Shown here one piece after another: positions 17,466 to 27,030 of a stretch of DNA of 28,749 bases. The stretch's first letter is position 1. Each line of letters starts with the position of its first letter. Under the pieces are notes generated by a model, which ran no database searches, was not told the DNA's origin, and worked only from the letters and a program-made list of their open reading frames with translations. Where the stretch lies: NCBI GenBank assembly GCA_002284615.2, contig MU069567.1:462121-490869 (forward strand), given 5' to 3'. Both the position numbers and the translations under genes were made by a program. This stretch comes from Dunaliella salina. Lineage: Eukaryota > Chlorophyta > Chlorophyceae > Chlamydomonadales > Dunaliellaceae.

Positions 17466-17970
17466 TGGCAGTGTGATCGAACACAAAGATGACGACTCCC
17501 CACCACTTTCTGGCTCAGGTGCTTGCCTTGCAAACCGGGAAGGGACACAGCTCTAACCCTCCCATCGCTTGCAACTGCACATAAAACCCAATGGCCATGG
17601 GCCTATCAATACCATCACTAGCGCAGAACTCGTGGGTATCCTTGTGGCACTTTGACACGAGCAAACTGAAATTGCCACTGATAGTGCATCCTGCCTCTTT
17701 CAAATTTCTAATCAAACCCTTCATCCCATGCGCATGAGGTATCACCTACATGCAGAGCTCATCCATACAATATCAACCATATTATAACACTCCCCTCACC
17801 CTATCCATTTTTATAAAGTCAAAGCCCACTCTGGCAACATAGGAAATGAGGGGGCTGACACTTGCGCTCGCACCGCAGCCCTCTCTCACACCATAGACAT
17901 TGCACTTCCAGATGCCAGGGACCCTTTCCACGATTTTTATTGGCTTTCATTGAAGACCACTTCAACATAA
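17450..17970 (+). pseudogene. B2 RNase H domain
   Basis: A frame with stops reads ITHTDGSVIEHK (first Asp, about 17450-17485), ITSAELVGILVAL (Glu, about 17617-17655), IATDSASC (third acidic motif, about 17671-17695) and FYKVKAHSGNIGNEGADTCA (His and last Asp, about 17810-17868). All four catalytic positions of a type I RNase H are therefore present, unlike in B1. Three in-frame stops break it. The domain would remove the element RNA from the RNA-DNA hybrid. Confidence 0.78.
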
Positions 17971-18064
17971 AATGATGGCAGGCACCGCTCCCACACTTTC
18001 CCGATAAACTATCTCACCAACCTGGGCAACACACTTAAAACACACATGCACAAGAAACACAAAC

Positions 18065-19045
18065 TTGGCTGCTAACACCTCTGGCTACCACTACCAGAGA
18101 TGGCAGAAGCTTAGCAATGCCACACTACCCACCATAAATGCAAACACTAAAGCTCACAACCCAATATCTCAACTTGCAAACGAGGAGATTATCAACTTCT
18201 TTTGCGGAAATCCAAAGATTACCTTTAAACAACAAATAAATCTTATGAAGTATCGAACGGATGCACTGTACACACAGAGTCATGCCTCCAACTTCAACTT
18301 TACCAGTTCTGATAGATGCCCACTCTGTGCAAGTACGGACAACATTTATCATGTTCTGCTTAGGTGCACCAACCCAACAATGAGTGGGATGCACACTAAC
18401 AAACACAATGCAGCCCTTAGTCTCTGTGTAGAAGCCCTGAGCAAAGGCCAATATGGCTCATCCCTCATTAGCATGGATGGCTGCAATCATGACCGGCTTC
18501 TGGATCAAGGCATACAAGTCCCTGTAAACATATCTCGAGGTATTCCAGACTGGGTCTTCCCAAATGGCACTGCCTCACCTGCACAGCACCAAAGCCGCCC
18601 TGATGCTCTCTTTGTCGCCCTGTCCCAGGACATTCCAGGTAGGAAAGCCCACCTCGATCCTTCCAAGATCCCCTCGCAAGGTTGGGGCATCCACCTCGTT
18701 GAGCTAAAATTTTGCCCCGACACAAATCCCTTCATCACTTTAGAACGTGCGCAGGCTCAACATCCCAACCTCATAAACAGCCTTAAAAACGCAGCTTAAA
18801 AATCCAAACAGAAATAACAAAGTGACTCTGCACATCATCTTAATTGGTATGGGTGGCACGATTTATAACAATTATACAATTACACCTCTTATAAATCTAG
18901 GCCTGACCAAACAAAATGCTAAGTCGCTAGCATCCCAGCTTAAAGACCATGCCATCCAAAGATTATTCACCATCATTAACACTAGACATGCACTTTGCTT
19001 TCAGGGGGCATCTGGGAGGGGGTTTGCTGGGCGCGGAGGCGGCTG
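18065..19045 (+). pseudogene. B2 CCHC knuckle and restriction-like endonuclease
   Basis: An open frame of 244 codons: CPLCASTDNIYHVLLRC (Cx2C..H..C, about 18317-18367), then RGIPDWVFP, SRPDALFV (PD motif, about 18593-18613) and HLVELKFC (ExK, 18692-18715), the PD-(D/E)XK core. It stops at 18797-18799 and continues in another frame as HIILIGMGGTIYNNY and ASQLKDHAIQ to about 18990. RLE-type LINEs use this nuclease to cut the target site. The catalytic residues look intact, but the frame break and missing upstream part make activity unlikely. Confidence 0.78.
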
Positions 19046-19201
19046 AGGATGAAGAAGGAGAGTCCAAGCGCTCAGGGGCATGGCAAGCAATCCTCCGGAT
19101 TAGGTAGAGGGCCCCCTGGTGAGGCCTTTAACTTTTGTCAGGGGTTCTTCCCTTAATGCACGCGGCCTTTGGCTTGGGTAGACTTTTCTTTTTTCTTTTC
19201 A

Positions 19202-19281
19202 GTAACCAGGCCGTAAATGATTTCCTCTTGCAACACAACAACATGTTTTGTTTATTTATTTCTAAGCTTATGGACATTATG
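19202..19281 (+). mobile_element. LINE family A copy A3, left part
   Basis: It encodes QAVNDFLLQHNNMFCLFISKLMDIM, the family A C-terminus, and is interrupted by B3 right after ATG. It continues at 20857 with TTGACTGGCGAGGACC. It directly follows the tail of B2. Confidence 0.82.
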
Positions 19282-19397
19282 CTGACGCCAAATATGCAGA
19301 TATTGCATCAGACAGCCTCACCTCTTTCAATCAAATACGTAAACAGCTTCTCTATCCTGAAAGACATCTGAGGCATATCCAAGGAGACGTCCTTAAA

Positions 19398-20723
19398 ATG
19401 ACTTCAACTCTCATTAGAGACTTCCATACCAAAATTCGAATTTACAAAGTGAAGTCCCATGCTGGCATCGCTGGAAATGAATGTGCAGATGCCATTGCAA
19501 AGCATCAGGCAAAGCAAGCCCAGAACTGTGTGGCAGACACCGAGATCCCTGGTGCAGGTCCTGGTGGAAATCCATTTACGAATATTTTCTGATTAGCCAA
19601 GGAAGAAAGAGTACATGCTGTAGGCACATCTACGGGTCCACCACCCACCCACAAGCTCACCTATCTCCCCAATCTTCAAGATGCTCTCAAATCCCACATG
19701 CATTCTAAACACAAGCTTGGATATGCCAACGCCAAAACAGGTTACTCTTACTTTCAAAACCTATTACTGCAAGTAGGAAAAAAATTCAGCAATGCCTTCA
19801 GAAATATGCCCAACATCTCTGTGCCCATGAAGCGTACCATCCTGCAGTACCGCACGTGCACAGGCACCCTCTGCAACCAAAAACATGCAGTACGTTTTAA
19901 AAGGTCAACTGATCCATCTTGCCCCCTCCCAGGCTGCCATCACTTGGATAGCGCACTACACATGCTCTCAGGCTGCCAACGCCACATCATCTCCAACATG
20001 AAAACTGAGCGCCATAACATTGCAGGCAGAATGATTACAAAAGCCCTCAGCAAATGCCCTGTAGGGGCAGGCCTAGTATACACAGACATAGGAAGCGACT
20101 TTAAGCATGCTCAATACAACCTCCAACTCCCTACACATGCCTCAAACAGAACTTTACCTGCTTACTTCTTCCCTCGTAACCTTCCAGAGAGGAAAAGACT
20201 CAACTCCAGTCGACCAGATGCTGTTTTGATCACCCCTTTTAATGCCAAACATACTTCTAACGATGTTTCTCCTGACCAATCCCATCACACTTTGCACAGC
20301 TCCTCACAGAGGACCACCAGAACTAGTCGCATGAGGCAACCCCATGAACTTCTTGCAAATGAACGCCATGTACACCTAATAGAAATCAAGTTCTGTGAAG
20401 ACACAAGGCCAGAGCATCAGTTGAACGCAGCAAAGCAGCAGCATGCAGACCTTTGTAAACTTATTAACGCTAAAGCTGTTACAATTCACCCTATTCTCCT
20501 GGGTGTAGGTGGAACTATTTACACTGAGCATACCCTCAAGCAATTCAAACATCTAGGTTTGGATCACCAGCGTGCCACGAAGCTTGCTCAACAACTTCAT
20601 GCCCATTCTGTTCAATATGCCCACAAACTAGTCGCCATCCGCCGCGCTATTGAAAACAAGAATACTTCCCACAGCCAGGCTCTAGAGCCAGGTGCTTCTA
20701 GTAACCCTCCAGATCCACATTAG
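19398..20723 (+). pseudogene. B3 RNase H end, CCHC and restriction-like nuclease (best preserved)
   Basis: The first frame, 19398-19592, holds KVKSHAGIAGNECADAI and ends at a stop. From 19698 a frame of 341 codons runs uninterrupted to TAG 20721-20723: linker, CPLPGC..H..C knuckle (19920-19977), SRPDAVL (20208-20225), HLIEIKFCEDTRP (20373-20408, with the ExK Lys), HPILLGVGGTIYTEH, ATKLAQQLHAHSVQYAHKL and NPPDPH. This is the reference for the intact nuclease module of family B in the window. The ATG at 19698 is only a convenient internal Met, not a natural start. PD-(D/E)XK is inferred from the two motifs and the family context. Confidence 0.8.
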
Positions 20724-20757
20724 CATTCACTTTTTCATACTTTGTGGTGGAGGGGGC

Positions 20758-20784
20758 ACACGGCTCTTTTTTGAGCCAACGTGT
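20758..20784 (+). other. Family B 3' UTR hairpin (B3)
   Basis: ACACGGCTC, T loop, GAGCC, AA, CGTGT. The stem differs from B1 at matching positions on both sides and keeps pairing. Confidence 0.7.
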
Positions 20785-20856
20785 CTCCTTTTCCTTAATT
20801 GATGTAGGGAGAGTTTCTCTGCCTATGTAGTTTTTCTTTTTCTTTTCTTTTCTATG

Positions 20857-20960
20857 TTGACTGGCGAGGACCAGTCACAGGCTGATCAGCCGAACACTCT
20901 GGCTGAGGGTCCCCCCTTATAAGTCTGAATCTGTAAATCTGTAAGTCTGAAAATCTCGAA
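20857..20960 (+). mobile_element. LINE family A copy A3, right part and tail
   Basis: A continuation of A3 after B3: LTGEDQSQADQPNTLAEG-type end with the hairpin at 20858-20877, then a tail of degenerate TCTGTAAATCTG repeats (20918-20980). Confidence 0.82.
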
Positions 20961-21215
20961 TCAAATCTGTAAATCTGTAAACCTCAAAACGCAGAATCGC
21001 TTTCTGACTAACCAAATACCAAGATTATGTTATCAGATCTGATTACATGCAGCCCCCTCCAAATTGGATTGTATAGAATCCAGGATTAGAGACGCAGAAT
21101 CGCTTTTAACTAATTCAATATCAATGTAAAAGAATCAGGACACCCATGCCCCTCTACCCGTCCAACTTGGCCCATCGGCCATTCAGGACATTTGGGACGG
21201 AGAATTTCTTTGTGA
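20961..21215. repeat. Non-coding repeat pair
   Basis: Two copies of ACGCAGAATCGCTTTY (20989 and 21092, about 103 bp apart). The same arrangement occurs in degenerate form at 10448-10560 after the tail of B1. No coding potential seen. Confidence 0.5.
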
Positions 21216-21219
21216 ATGG

Positions 21220-22190
21220 TTTTACACCACAATGGTGGTTCCCGCTGGAATGTGTGCAGGCAAAGTGTGGGGCACCGAGTACATCAAAGCAAGGAGTTTG
21301 CAAGTGATCTGCACGTGCGTCACATGAGTTTTCTGAAAAGCACGCTGGGTATTAAGCGTACCGCGACAAACTGGGCTGCTCTGAGGGAGTGTGGTCATGA
21401 GCCGCTTCAGTTTTACTGCTTCAGGTCTGTTGTTAATTGTAAAATAGCATGCTGAGATCCAACAGCGAGACGTTGAGAAGAGTGCTGAAAGCGGATTTTA
21501 ACATTCACTGGCCTTCCTACTGGACTGCTCAAGTTCTAGCTGCTTTCCAAGGCCTCCGCGGCGCTGTGATTCTTTTGTGCAAGGGTACTCCAATTCATAT
21601 TCAAGAGTGTACTGATGACCTCCAGCACAGGTTGCGGGCAGTGTGGAGAGATGTCGAGGGAGTGATCCTGCAAGAAACTTATAGCGAACTGGCAATTTAT
21701 CCCCATCTTTTTTTGCGGTGCCTTTTGATCACAACGTGCGTGCCCCTACCCGCTTACAAGATACATGCATTTAGATTTGTCTCAACATGTTGTCAGGAAT
21801 GTCAGCCGTTTCCGCCTTAGGGCTCAAAAACTGAAGGTGGAGACGGCGACTTGGGATACTCGGAAATCTCTCTTGTGTGACCGCTCTTCCTGTGACGAGA
21901 TTTAGGATGAAGCTCATGCCCTTTTGGTGTGCAGAGACCCAGATATTTGTACTTTGAGGAGAAAGTGTGCTTCCCTGTTCAACTGCTTCTCTGATAATTT
22001 TTCGACGCAGCAACCTTATAACTAACAAGTTAGTGTCCAGGCCGTACATGATTTCCTCTTGCAACACAACAAGAAGCTTTGTTTATTTATTTCTGAGCTT
22101 ATGGACATCATGTTGACTGGCGAGGACCAGTCACAGGCCGATCGGCTGAACACTTTGGCTGAAGGTCCCCCCCTGTAAATCTGTAAATAT
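21220..22190 (+). mobile_element. LINE family A copy A4
   Basis: Decayed 5'-truncated copy in several frames: VPAGMCAGKVWGT (about 21235), LGIKRTATNWAALRECGHE and FYCFRSV (21349-21430), SETLRRVLKADF (21464-21500), QHRLRAVWRD, HLDLSQHVVRNVSRFRLRAQ (about 21770-21825), CDRSSCDE, a stop and EAHALLVC (knuckle, about 21877-21930), then a deletion near 22000-22035 and FISELMDIMLTGEDQSQ with LAEGPPL and a stop at 22176-22178. It has the full hairpin at 22114-22133 and a TGTAAATC tail. The RT catalytic part is absent. Confidence 0.82.
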
Positions 22191-23038
22191 TTTATACCAC
22201 AACAGGAGGCTGCAAGAAGCATAACTTTTGGAACACCCGTGTCCGCCCTGCTAAAATCTATATATTCAGAATCCTGGGATCGAGAGCTATCGATTGGTAT
22301 ATATATGAGTCCAATCGGAGGGGGTGGGGGGGGGGGGGGTTATGGGGGTTTCCGAGTTTTTGGGACCCCCCCTCCAAAATTTTGCTGAATCACTTCTACA
22401 GAATTCTAAAGGCACCATTGGATTCCTGAGCTCAAGAACTGTCGATTGGCACCCTCTTGGGTAAATCGAGTAAAAGGGGGGGTCTGTGTGCATGGTTGGG
22501 AGTCAGTGCCATGCGCGCAAGGGTGTGGGCGGTAGGGGGTGTAGAGGCGAACATGCGGCAAATCAGTTCAAACTTCCAGGATGGTGACAATGTATGATGT
22601 GATTATGCATGGTGAAGTCAGGAGGGCAGTTAGTGGACTTGCAAGCCAGTTGTGGGTGCCTGGAAGGGCAGGTATGCATGGNCGTCCGCTGCTCAGTTTT
22701 TGACCCATAACTCTGCAGCAACTCACTTTTTCAGTCTGGTGAGTATGCAGATGGATAGCTATTTCAAAAAGGAGCAGATTGATACCCTTTTTGTCCGCGT
22801 AGGGTTACTGCAAGGGGGGTTTTGGGGGGGGGGGGGNGTCAGGGGGTCCCACCCAGTTTTTTGACGGGTGTTCCACTACTTTTTGTTTTTTACCCTCCTG
22901 ACCACAATCATTAAATCTGAATGACACTGCACGGTTGGAACAGAGCTTTGCACACCCTAGCTCGGCAGGACCAGGATGAATCAGCTTAATTGGTGGTCCT
23001 GCCGATCCTAGCTGCTGGGATGGTGTTTTGGCCTCTAG
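22191..23038. other. Unassigned segment with two poly-G tracts
   Basis: No gene recognised. It holds G-rich runs at 22318-22340 and 22814-22840 (with an N) that could form G-quadruplexes, and two related stretches: GATCGAGAGCTATCGATTGG at 22279-22298 and CTCAAGAACTGTCGATTGG at 22431-22449. Short open frames are not convincing. Confidence 0.45.
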
Positions 23039-23045
23039 GTAACAG

Positions 23046-23848
23046 CATGAGTACGTGCTTGTTGATGGGCTGAAGCGTGCGCTGGTGAAGCCTACCAGAG
23101 GTGTCAAGCAAGGGTGCCCTCTCTCCCCTCTCCTGTTCTCATTGTACATCAACGACATAGATCGGTTGGCAGAAGGTGTTGAGGGAGCAATCACACGAAC
23201 TGATGGGGTCAGAGTCACTCGTATGCTTTATGCTGATGATTTGTGCCTTACCACCAACAAAGCAGATCAGATGCAGTGCATGCTTGACAGGTTGCGGAAC
23301 TTTGCATTATGGAAGGGCTTGACTGTAAATGTTGCCAATTCAGAGGTTGTCCATTTAAATTTTCAGTGTAATGCGCAGGTGCCAGTGTTCCGTTATGGAG
23401 TTGGGGCACAGGTTCTACGAAGGAAGGGGCTGAGATGAACTGCCCTCTTCAGACTGGGCATCTTGGTTTTCTGAAGCGCGTGCTTGGAGTTGAGCGCTCC
23501 ACTTGCAATTGGTCTGTGTTGCGCGAGTGTGGTCAGGAGCCATTGCAGTTTTACTGGTTTCGGGCAGCTGTGCGTTTCTATAATGCCATGCTCAATTCAA
23601 ATAGCGAGCTTGTTCGGAAAGTGATGAAGGCTGACAAGGCACTGAGTGTGATGCCTGGTGTGAAGTGTTGGTCAGCTGAGTTTTTGGAGTCCTTCAGGGG
23701 TCTGGAGAAACGAGAAGAGTACACACAGGCTGTGCTGGCAGGAACGGCTATTAGTATCAAAGGTTTTGCTACTGATTTGCGCAGCCGGTTGTGTCAAGTG
23801 TGGAATTTAAACCTAAAAAATCTAAATCTAAAAAATATCCCGATTTAG
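23046..23848 (+). pseudogene. LINE A6 reverse transcriptase core and linker
   Basis: Open from about 23046: GVKQGCPLSPLLFSLYIND (RT motif B, about 23101-23157), then RMLYADDLCL (catalytic YADD at 23229-23240) and LTVNVANSEVVHLNF. At about 23395 the FRY of motif 7 is fused directly to a WGTGSTKEGAEMNCPLQ frame, so roughly 250-300 bases present in A1 are deleted and the frame shifts (stop at 23436). The second frame has FLKRVLGVERSTCNWSVLRE, FYWFRAAVRFYNAML and DLRSRLCQVW, and ends at 23848 in an AAATCTAAA repeat. Catalytic RT residues are intact, but the fingers and motif 7 are missing. Confidence 0.82.
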
Positions 23849-23911
23849 ACTGCGTGCTCACACTCTAGGAGTTGAAAGAGCTTGTTGGCAGCCTGAGAAC
23901 AATGAATGATC

Positions 23912-23925
23912 TGCAAGACGAGAAA
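23912..23925 (+). repeat. Target-site duplication of B6, left copy
   Basis: TGCAAGACGAGAAA; the partner at 25157-25170 reads TGCAAGACAAGAAA (one mismatch). Confidence 0.82.
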
Positions 23926-23926
23926 G

Positions 23927-25156
23927 AAAGAAAAGAAAGAAAAACTACGCAGGCAGTGAACACACTTCCCACATCAATTAAGGAAAAGGGGATACCTATA
24001 GGGCCGAGGCACCGTGCATTCGCTCCACCAAGGGAAAGCAAAAGAAAGAAGTCAGTACTGCACAGCACTAGTGGGGATCGGGAGGGTTACTAGCAGTAGC
24101 CCGAGCCTGACCTTGTTGAAAGTTGAAAGAGTTTTTCTCAAGAGTGCGTCTGGTGCTAGCAAGTTTGTAAGCATACAGGACAGAATGAGCATGAAGTTTC
24201 CGAGCAAGCTTGGTGGCCTTGAAAGTGTCAAGACCAAGCTCCTTAAGAGGCCCTAAAGTGTGCGGGGTGTAGATGACTCCTCCCACGCCTAACAGGATAG
24301 TATGGAGGGTGACTTGAGCTGAGGCCCCAGAGAGATGACAACAAAGGTCGCGGTGCTGCAGCTTGGAGGCCTCAAGCTGGCTGTTGGGCCGGGTGTCCTC
24401 ACAGTATTTGACTTCTACAAGGTGGATGTGCCTCTGATCTGGGTGGAGCTGACTGGGGTCGCGAGCTTTGAATGTGGGTGGAGTGGCTGTGGCTGGCGCT
24501 GAGTTCTCCCTGTTCCCTCCGCGCCTCCCTGCACTCCTCAATCCATAACGAGGGTTTGACCTTTGCGCTCTTTTCAGAGGAACAACTAGTAGAGCATCAG
24601 GCCGGCTGGAAGTGAGCCTATCCTTATTAGGGAAGCGGCGTGGGAAAATATATTTAGGGAGGGTCCTATTAGTAGCATGTTTTGGGATCTGTAGGTCTTG
24701 CAGGGCAAAACGGTCTGCACTGCCAGTGTCCATGGAGGCAATACCTGCCCCAAGAGGGCCTTTGCTGATAGCTTTTAGGAGGATTCTACAGGCAATATTG
24801 TGTCGCTCAGTTACCATGCCAGACATGGTTGAATTTCTGCATCCTGATAAGATGTGAAGGGCACTGTCGAGTTCCCCACAGAGGGGGCATTGTAGGCTGG
24901 TGGAAAGTTTGAAGCGCACCGCATGTTTTTGATTGAAGAGGGTACCTGTTCGGTATTTAAAAATGGTTTGCCTCATTTAAAAAGAGAGTGTTGAAATGGT
25001 CCAGAAGGAATTGCTGATATTTTTGTGGATGTGGGGGAGTAGACTTTGGTAGAAAGAGTAGTACCCTGTGTTGGTGTTGGCTTTTCCGAGTCTGTGTTTT
25101 GAATGCATGTGTTTCTGTAAAGGTGTTTCCGTAAAGCATCATGGAGGTTGGAGAAG
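23927..25156 (-). mobile_element. LINE family B, 5'-truncated copy (B6) inserted in A6
   Basis: Minus-strand insert: its 3' tail (AAAGAAAG on the plus strand) lies at 23925-23945 and its truncated 5' end at 25156. It carries the linker, CCHC, nuclease, NPPDPH end and a CTTAATTGATGTGGG 3' terminus. It is bounded by a 14-bp duplication with one mismatch. Diverged from B1/B3 and GC-richer, so it represents another subfamily. Confidence 0.85.
24068..24976 (-). pseudogene. B6 CCHC knuckle and restriction-like endonuclease (open)
   Basis: A 302-codon uninterrupted frame: KYRTGTLFNQKHAVRFK, CPLCGELDSALHILSGC (Cx2C..H..C, about 24840-24890), SRPDALLV (about 24590-24612), a variable Arg/Gly-rich insert, HLVEVKYCEDTRP (ExK, about 24390-24430), HTILLGVGGVIYTPH, ATKLARKLHAHSVLYAYKL and NPPDPH with a stop at 24068-24070. 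All nuclease motif residues I can identify are kept. The Met used as start is internal, and upstream sequence continues to 25156 in shifted frames (SNLHDALRKHLYRNT). The intact frame in a truncated copy suggests fairly recent insertion. Confidence 0.78.
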
Positions 25157-25466
25157 TGCAAGACAAGAAACATTCTCTTATCCTTTGCAACTGTGAAAGC
25201 GTGTGTGCTATTCGAAACAATTATGCACATCTTTTCTTTGAAGCTTCGCCACAAACATGAACTTCCCTTGGTGCTTCTGGATTTTACTATTCTGAGGTTA
25301 GCAATGAGGACGTTTTCCAATTTTTGAGTCAAGAGTCGAACCAGTTGTACAAGTCCATTTCTGATATTATGGATGTTTTTTTGTGAGGCTGGCAGGGACC
25401 AGCCGGATCATCAGTCAAACCACCTGGCTGAAGGCCAAAACCCTATGTAACCTAACCTAACCTAAG
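25157..25466 (+). mobile_element. LINE family A copy A6, right part and tail
   Basis: A continuation of A6: LQDKKHSLILCNC and RNNYAHLF (knuckle), ASGFYYSEVSNEDVFQFL, YKSISDIMDVFL and a stop, with the hairpin at 25387-25404 in its GC-paired form. It ends in a (TAACC)n tail (25448-25465), unlike the TGTAAATC tail of A3/A4. Confidence 0.82.
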
Positions 25467-26089
25467 TAACAGCATGCACACCCTCAGACTCTGTCTATTG
25501 GTACTGATACACATTCTGGAACAACACGTTCCAATCACCCTGTTATTTATACCATGTAAGCAGACGATTGTTCCCCTCAGCAGCGCGAACTAGTCCTATG
25601 TCACGCAAGTCAAAGAGGCATTTGCTATGTCCAGGCAATAGAAGCTTCGATTTAAGGGTTTGCACAATCAACGACTGGTGTCAGGCTGACGCAGCCAAAA
25701 CAGTGTCTGAAGTGCAGTATCCTATGTAAGAGGGTGATGCTGTTGCGCACAGCATCCATTGCAGCTTGACTTGAGCTTCTGCTTGTGTCTTGCTTTGCTG
25801 ATGTTCCTGGAGTGCTGGCCTGGCTGAACAGCATCAGAGATATTGAAGAGGGCAGACAAGAGGGAGACCGGCTGACCAGGCGTGCATTACATCAGGAGCA
25901 ACATCCCTGGCACATGGCCAGGGATGAAAAGAAATGCGCCAACACTCAGGAGAATGCTCCACAGGAAGGATAAATAAGAGAGAGAGAGAGAGTCCACGGA
26001 AAAGTCCCACCAAAATACAGGTCACACCACACACTTGACCATGACAGACAAATAACCATGTGCAGCAGTTTCTCGTTGCAGCAGACTTT
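25467..26089. other. Unassigned segment
   Basis: No gene I can support. A plus-strand frame at 25785-25973 (FADVPGVLAWLNSIRDIEEG and on) and an opposing minus-strand frame are both open; neither has a recognised domain. A (GA)n run sits at 25978-25991. GATTGTTCCCC..GCGAACTAGT near 25566 is shared with about 10699. Confidence 0.4.
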
Positions 26090-26269
26090 TGGTGTGACAC
26101 TGGCTTGATAAAAGAGTACAAGGCTTACTAGCTGTTGTAAATTAAGTGCAAATTACTGAATCACTTCCTGCTTAGTTGCAATCCAGATAAGGAACAATCA
26201 GAGAAAACCAAGAAAAAAATACTGTGAACCTGGCAGGTTGCCGGCCACCTAGAGTAAGAACACCCGGCT

Positions 26270-26345
26270 CTCCCGAATCTGACAAATTTTTGTTTTCAAC
26301 ATGTATAAATATTTCCATTCGATGTACTATAAAAAAAGATAAATG
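26270..26345 (-). other. Exon-like conserved segment (copy R)
   Basis: The minus strand reads HRMEIFIHVENKN after TTTTTTTATAG, a plausible acceptor. It aligns with VEMYVRIENKDS of the left arm at 3788-3890, with conservative changes. Unknown protein. Confidence 0.3.
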
Positions 26346-26551
26346 ATTAAACCAACTGTCTAGGTGCAAAAAAGCTTCAGAAGTATTGCTTCTAACCAAC
26401 ATACTAGGAGCAAGTGCTTAAGACCAACTTGCAAGAAGAGACTGGACTTAATAAGCGGCATGAACTATGGAATGGCTTATGTGTCAAGCACATCAGGAGC
26501 TCAGCCCAATAAAAAACAGACCAGGAGTGACATACAAAAGCAAGGGCAGAA

Positions 26552-26737
26552 ATGTATGCAGACAACAAGCAGAAGGAGTTCCAGGCCTTCATTGCCTCAA
26601 ACCCTCGTAGCTCAGTGCTTGCAGATGTCACGCTCAGTTACACATACAGATGGCACTCAACAACCCATCTTGAAGGATTAAGCATGCAAGCCTGCAATTT
26701 GGTGCTTTTGCGGCAAGTTGTGGCGCCCCTCACCTAA
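26552..26737 (+). CDS. Candidate terminal exon of a convergent gene (copy R)
   Basis: Frame of 61 codons ending at TAA 26735-26737, convergent with the kinase copy: KQKEFQAFIASNPRSSVLAD, TLSYTYRW, then SMQACNLVLLRQVVAP. A possible acceptor TATGCAG precedes AACAAGCAGAAGG. The left copy keeps the sequence but has one base deleted. About half the codon changes in the last 25 codons are synonymous. No family recognised; the opposite strand is also open for part of it. Confidence 0.32.
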   Translation: MYADNKQKEFQAFIASNPRSSVLADVTLSYTYRWHSTTHLEGLSMQACNLVLLRQVVAPLT

Positions 26738-26740
26738 CAC

Positions 26741-26790
26741 CTGGATGCAACCAGTGCCCCCTCACCTAATACCTGGATGCATCCAGATGT
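26741..26790. repeat. Palindrome-containing repeat, right arm
   Basis: Two copies of CCTGGATGCA..CCAG with spacer TGCCCCCTCACCTAATA, the counterpart of the three-copy array at 3296-3377. Confidence 0.75.
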
Positions 26791-27007
26791 TAGTTGAAGA
26801 TGACATGTGCAGCCAAGGCCATCCTCAGCCCCACTAATCAGTGCAACCTCACAAGACTTTTCCCCATCAGAATTTGTACTCTGCACTTTCAGCATTCTTC
26901 CCTTCTTGTGAGCGTTAGCATGCCAATTTAGAAAAGCCTGAATTCCATGCAATGCAACAGGACAGTCGATCCTGCTGAAATTCAGGTCCAGTGCAAAAAA
27001 AAAGAAC
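26773..27007 (-). other. Candidate coding exon downstream of kinase (copy R)
   Basis: On the minus strand an acceptor TTATTTGCAG precedes an open frame FFFALDLNFSRIDCPV, LNWHANAHKKGRMLKVQS, SDGEKSCEV, ending CCAG before GTATTAGG. Frame conserved with 3087-3311. It starts only 24 bases after the kinase stop, so its place in a transcript is unclear. Confidence 0.32.
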
Positions 27008-27030
27008 CTGCAAATAAGAGACGCACAACA

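Larger units (their letters stand above)
15800..19201 (+). mobile_element. LINE-like family B, divergent copy (B2)
   Basis: A second long family B copy, diverged from B1/B3 (same domain order, about half of residues different by eye). It starts at GTTGACCTCATGAAG, the same point as B1 ORF2, so it lacks the PHD part. Order: methyltransferase-like domain (interrupted by a 566-bp insert at 16559-17124), RNase H (17450-17900), CCHC (18317-18367), nuclease (18560-18960), 3' terminus CTTAATGCACGC and TAGACTTTTC tail (about 19125-19201). Multiple stops make it dead. Again no RT is present. Confidence 0.75.
19287..20852 (+). mobile_element. LINE family B, 5'-truncated copy (B3) inserted in A3
   Basis: It runs from the RNase H middle (ADIASDSLTSFNQIRKQ, the motif deleted in B1) through CCHC and nuclease to the NPPDPH end, 3' hairpin (20758-20784) and TTTTC tail. 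Flanks share TATG exactly, or TATGCTGAC and TATGTTGAC (19278-19286, 20853-20861) with one mismatch. It is nearly identical to B1, so one of the younger insertions. Confidence 0.85.
23040..23926 (+). mobile_element. LINE family A copy A6, left part with RT core
   Basis: 5'-truncated just before RT motif B and carrying the only YADD in the window. It is interrupted at 23926 by the B6 insertion and continues at 25157. It ends here in the FRLRAHTLGVERACW sequence that precedes the knuckle. Confidence 0.85.

Noticed and set aside
25448..25465. TAACC repeat as telomere
   Set aside because: Only about three units, directly at the 3' end of a LINE copy, and not the algal TTTAGGG-type sequence.
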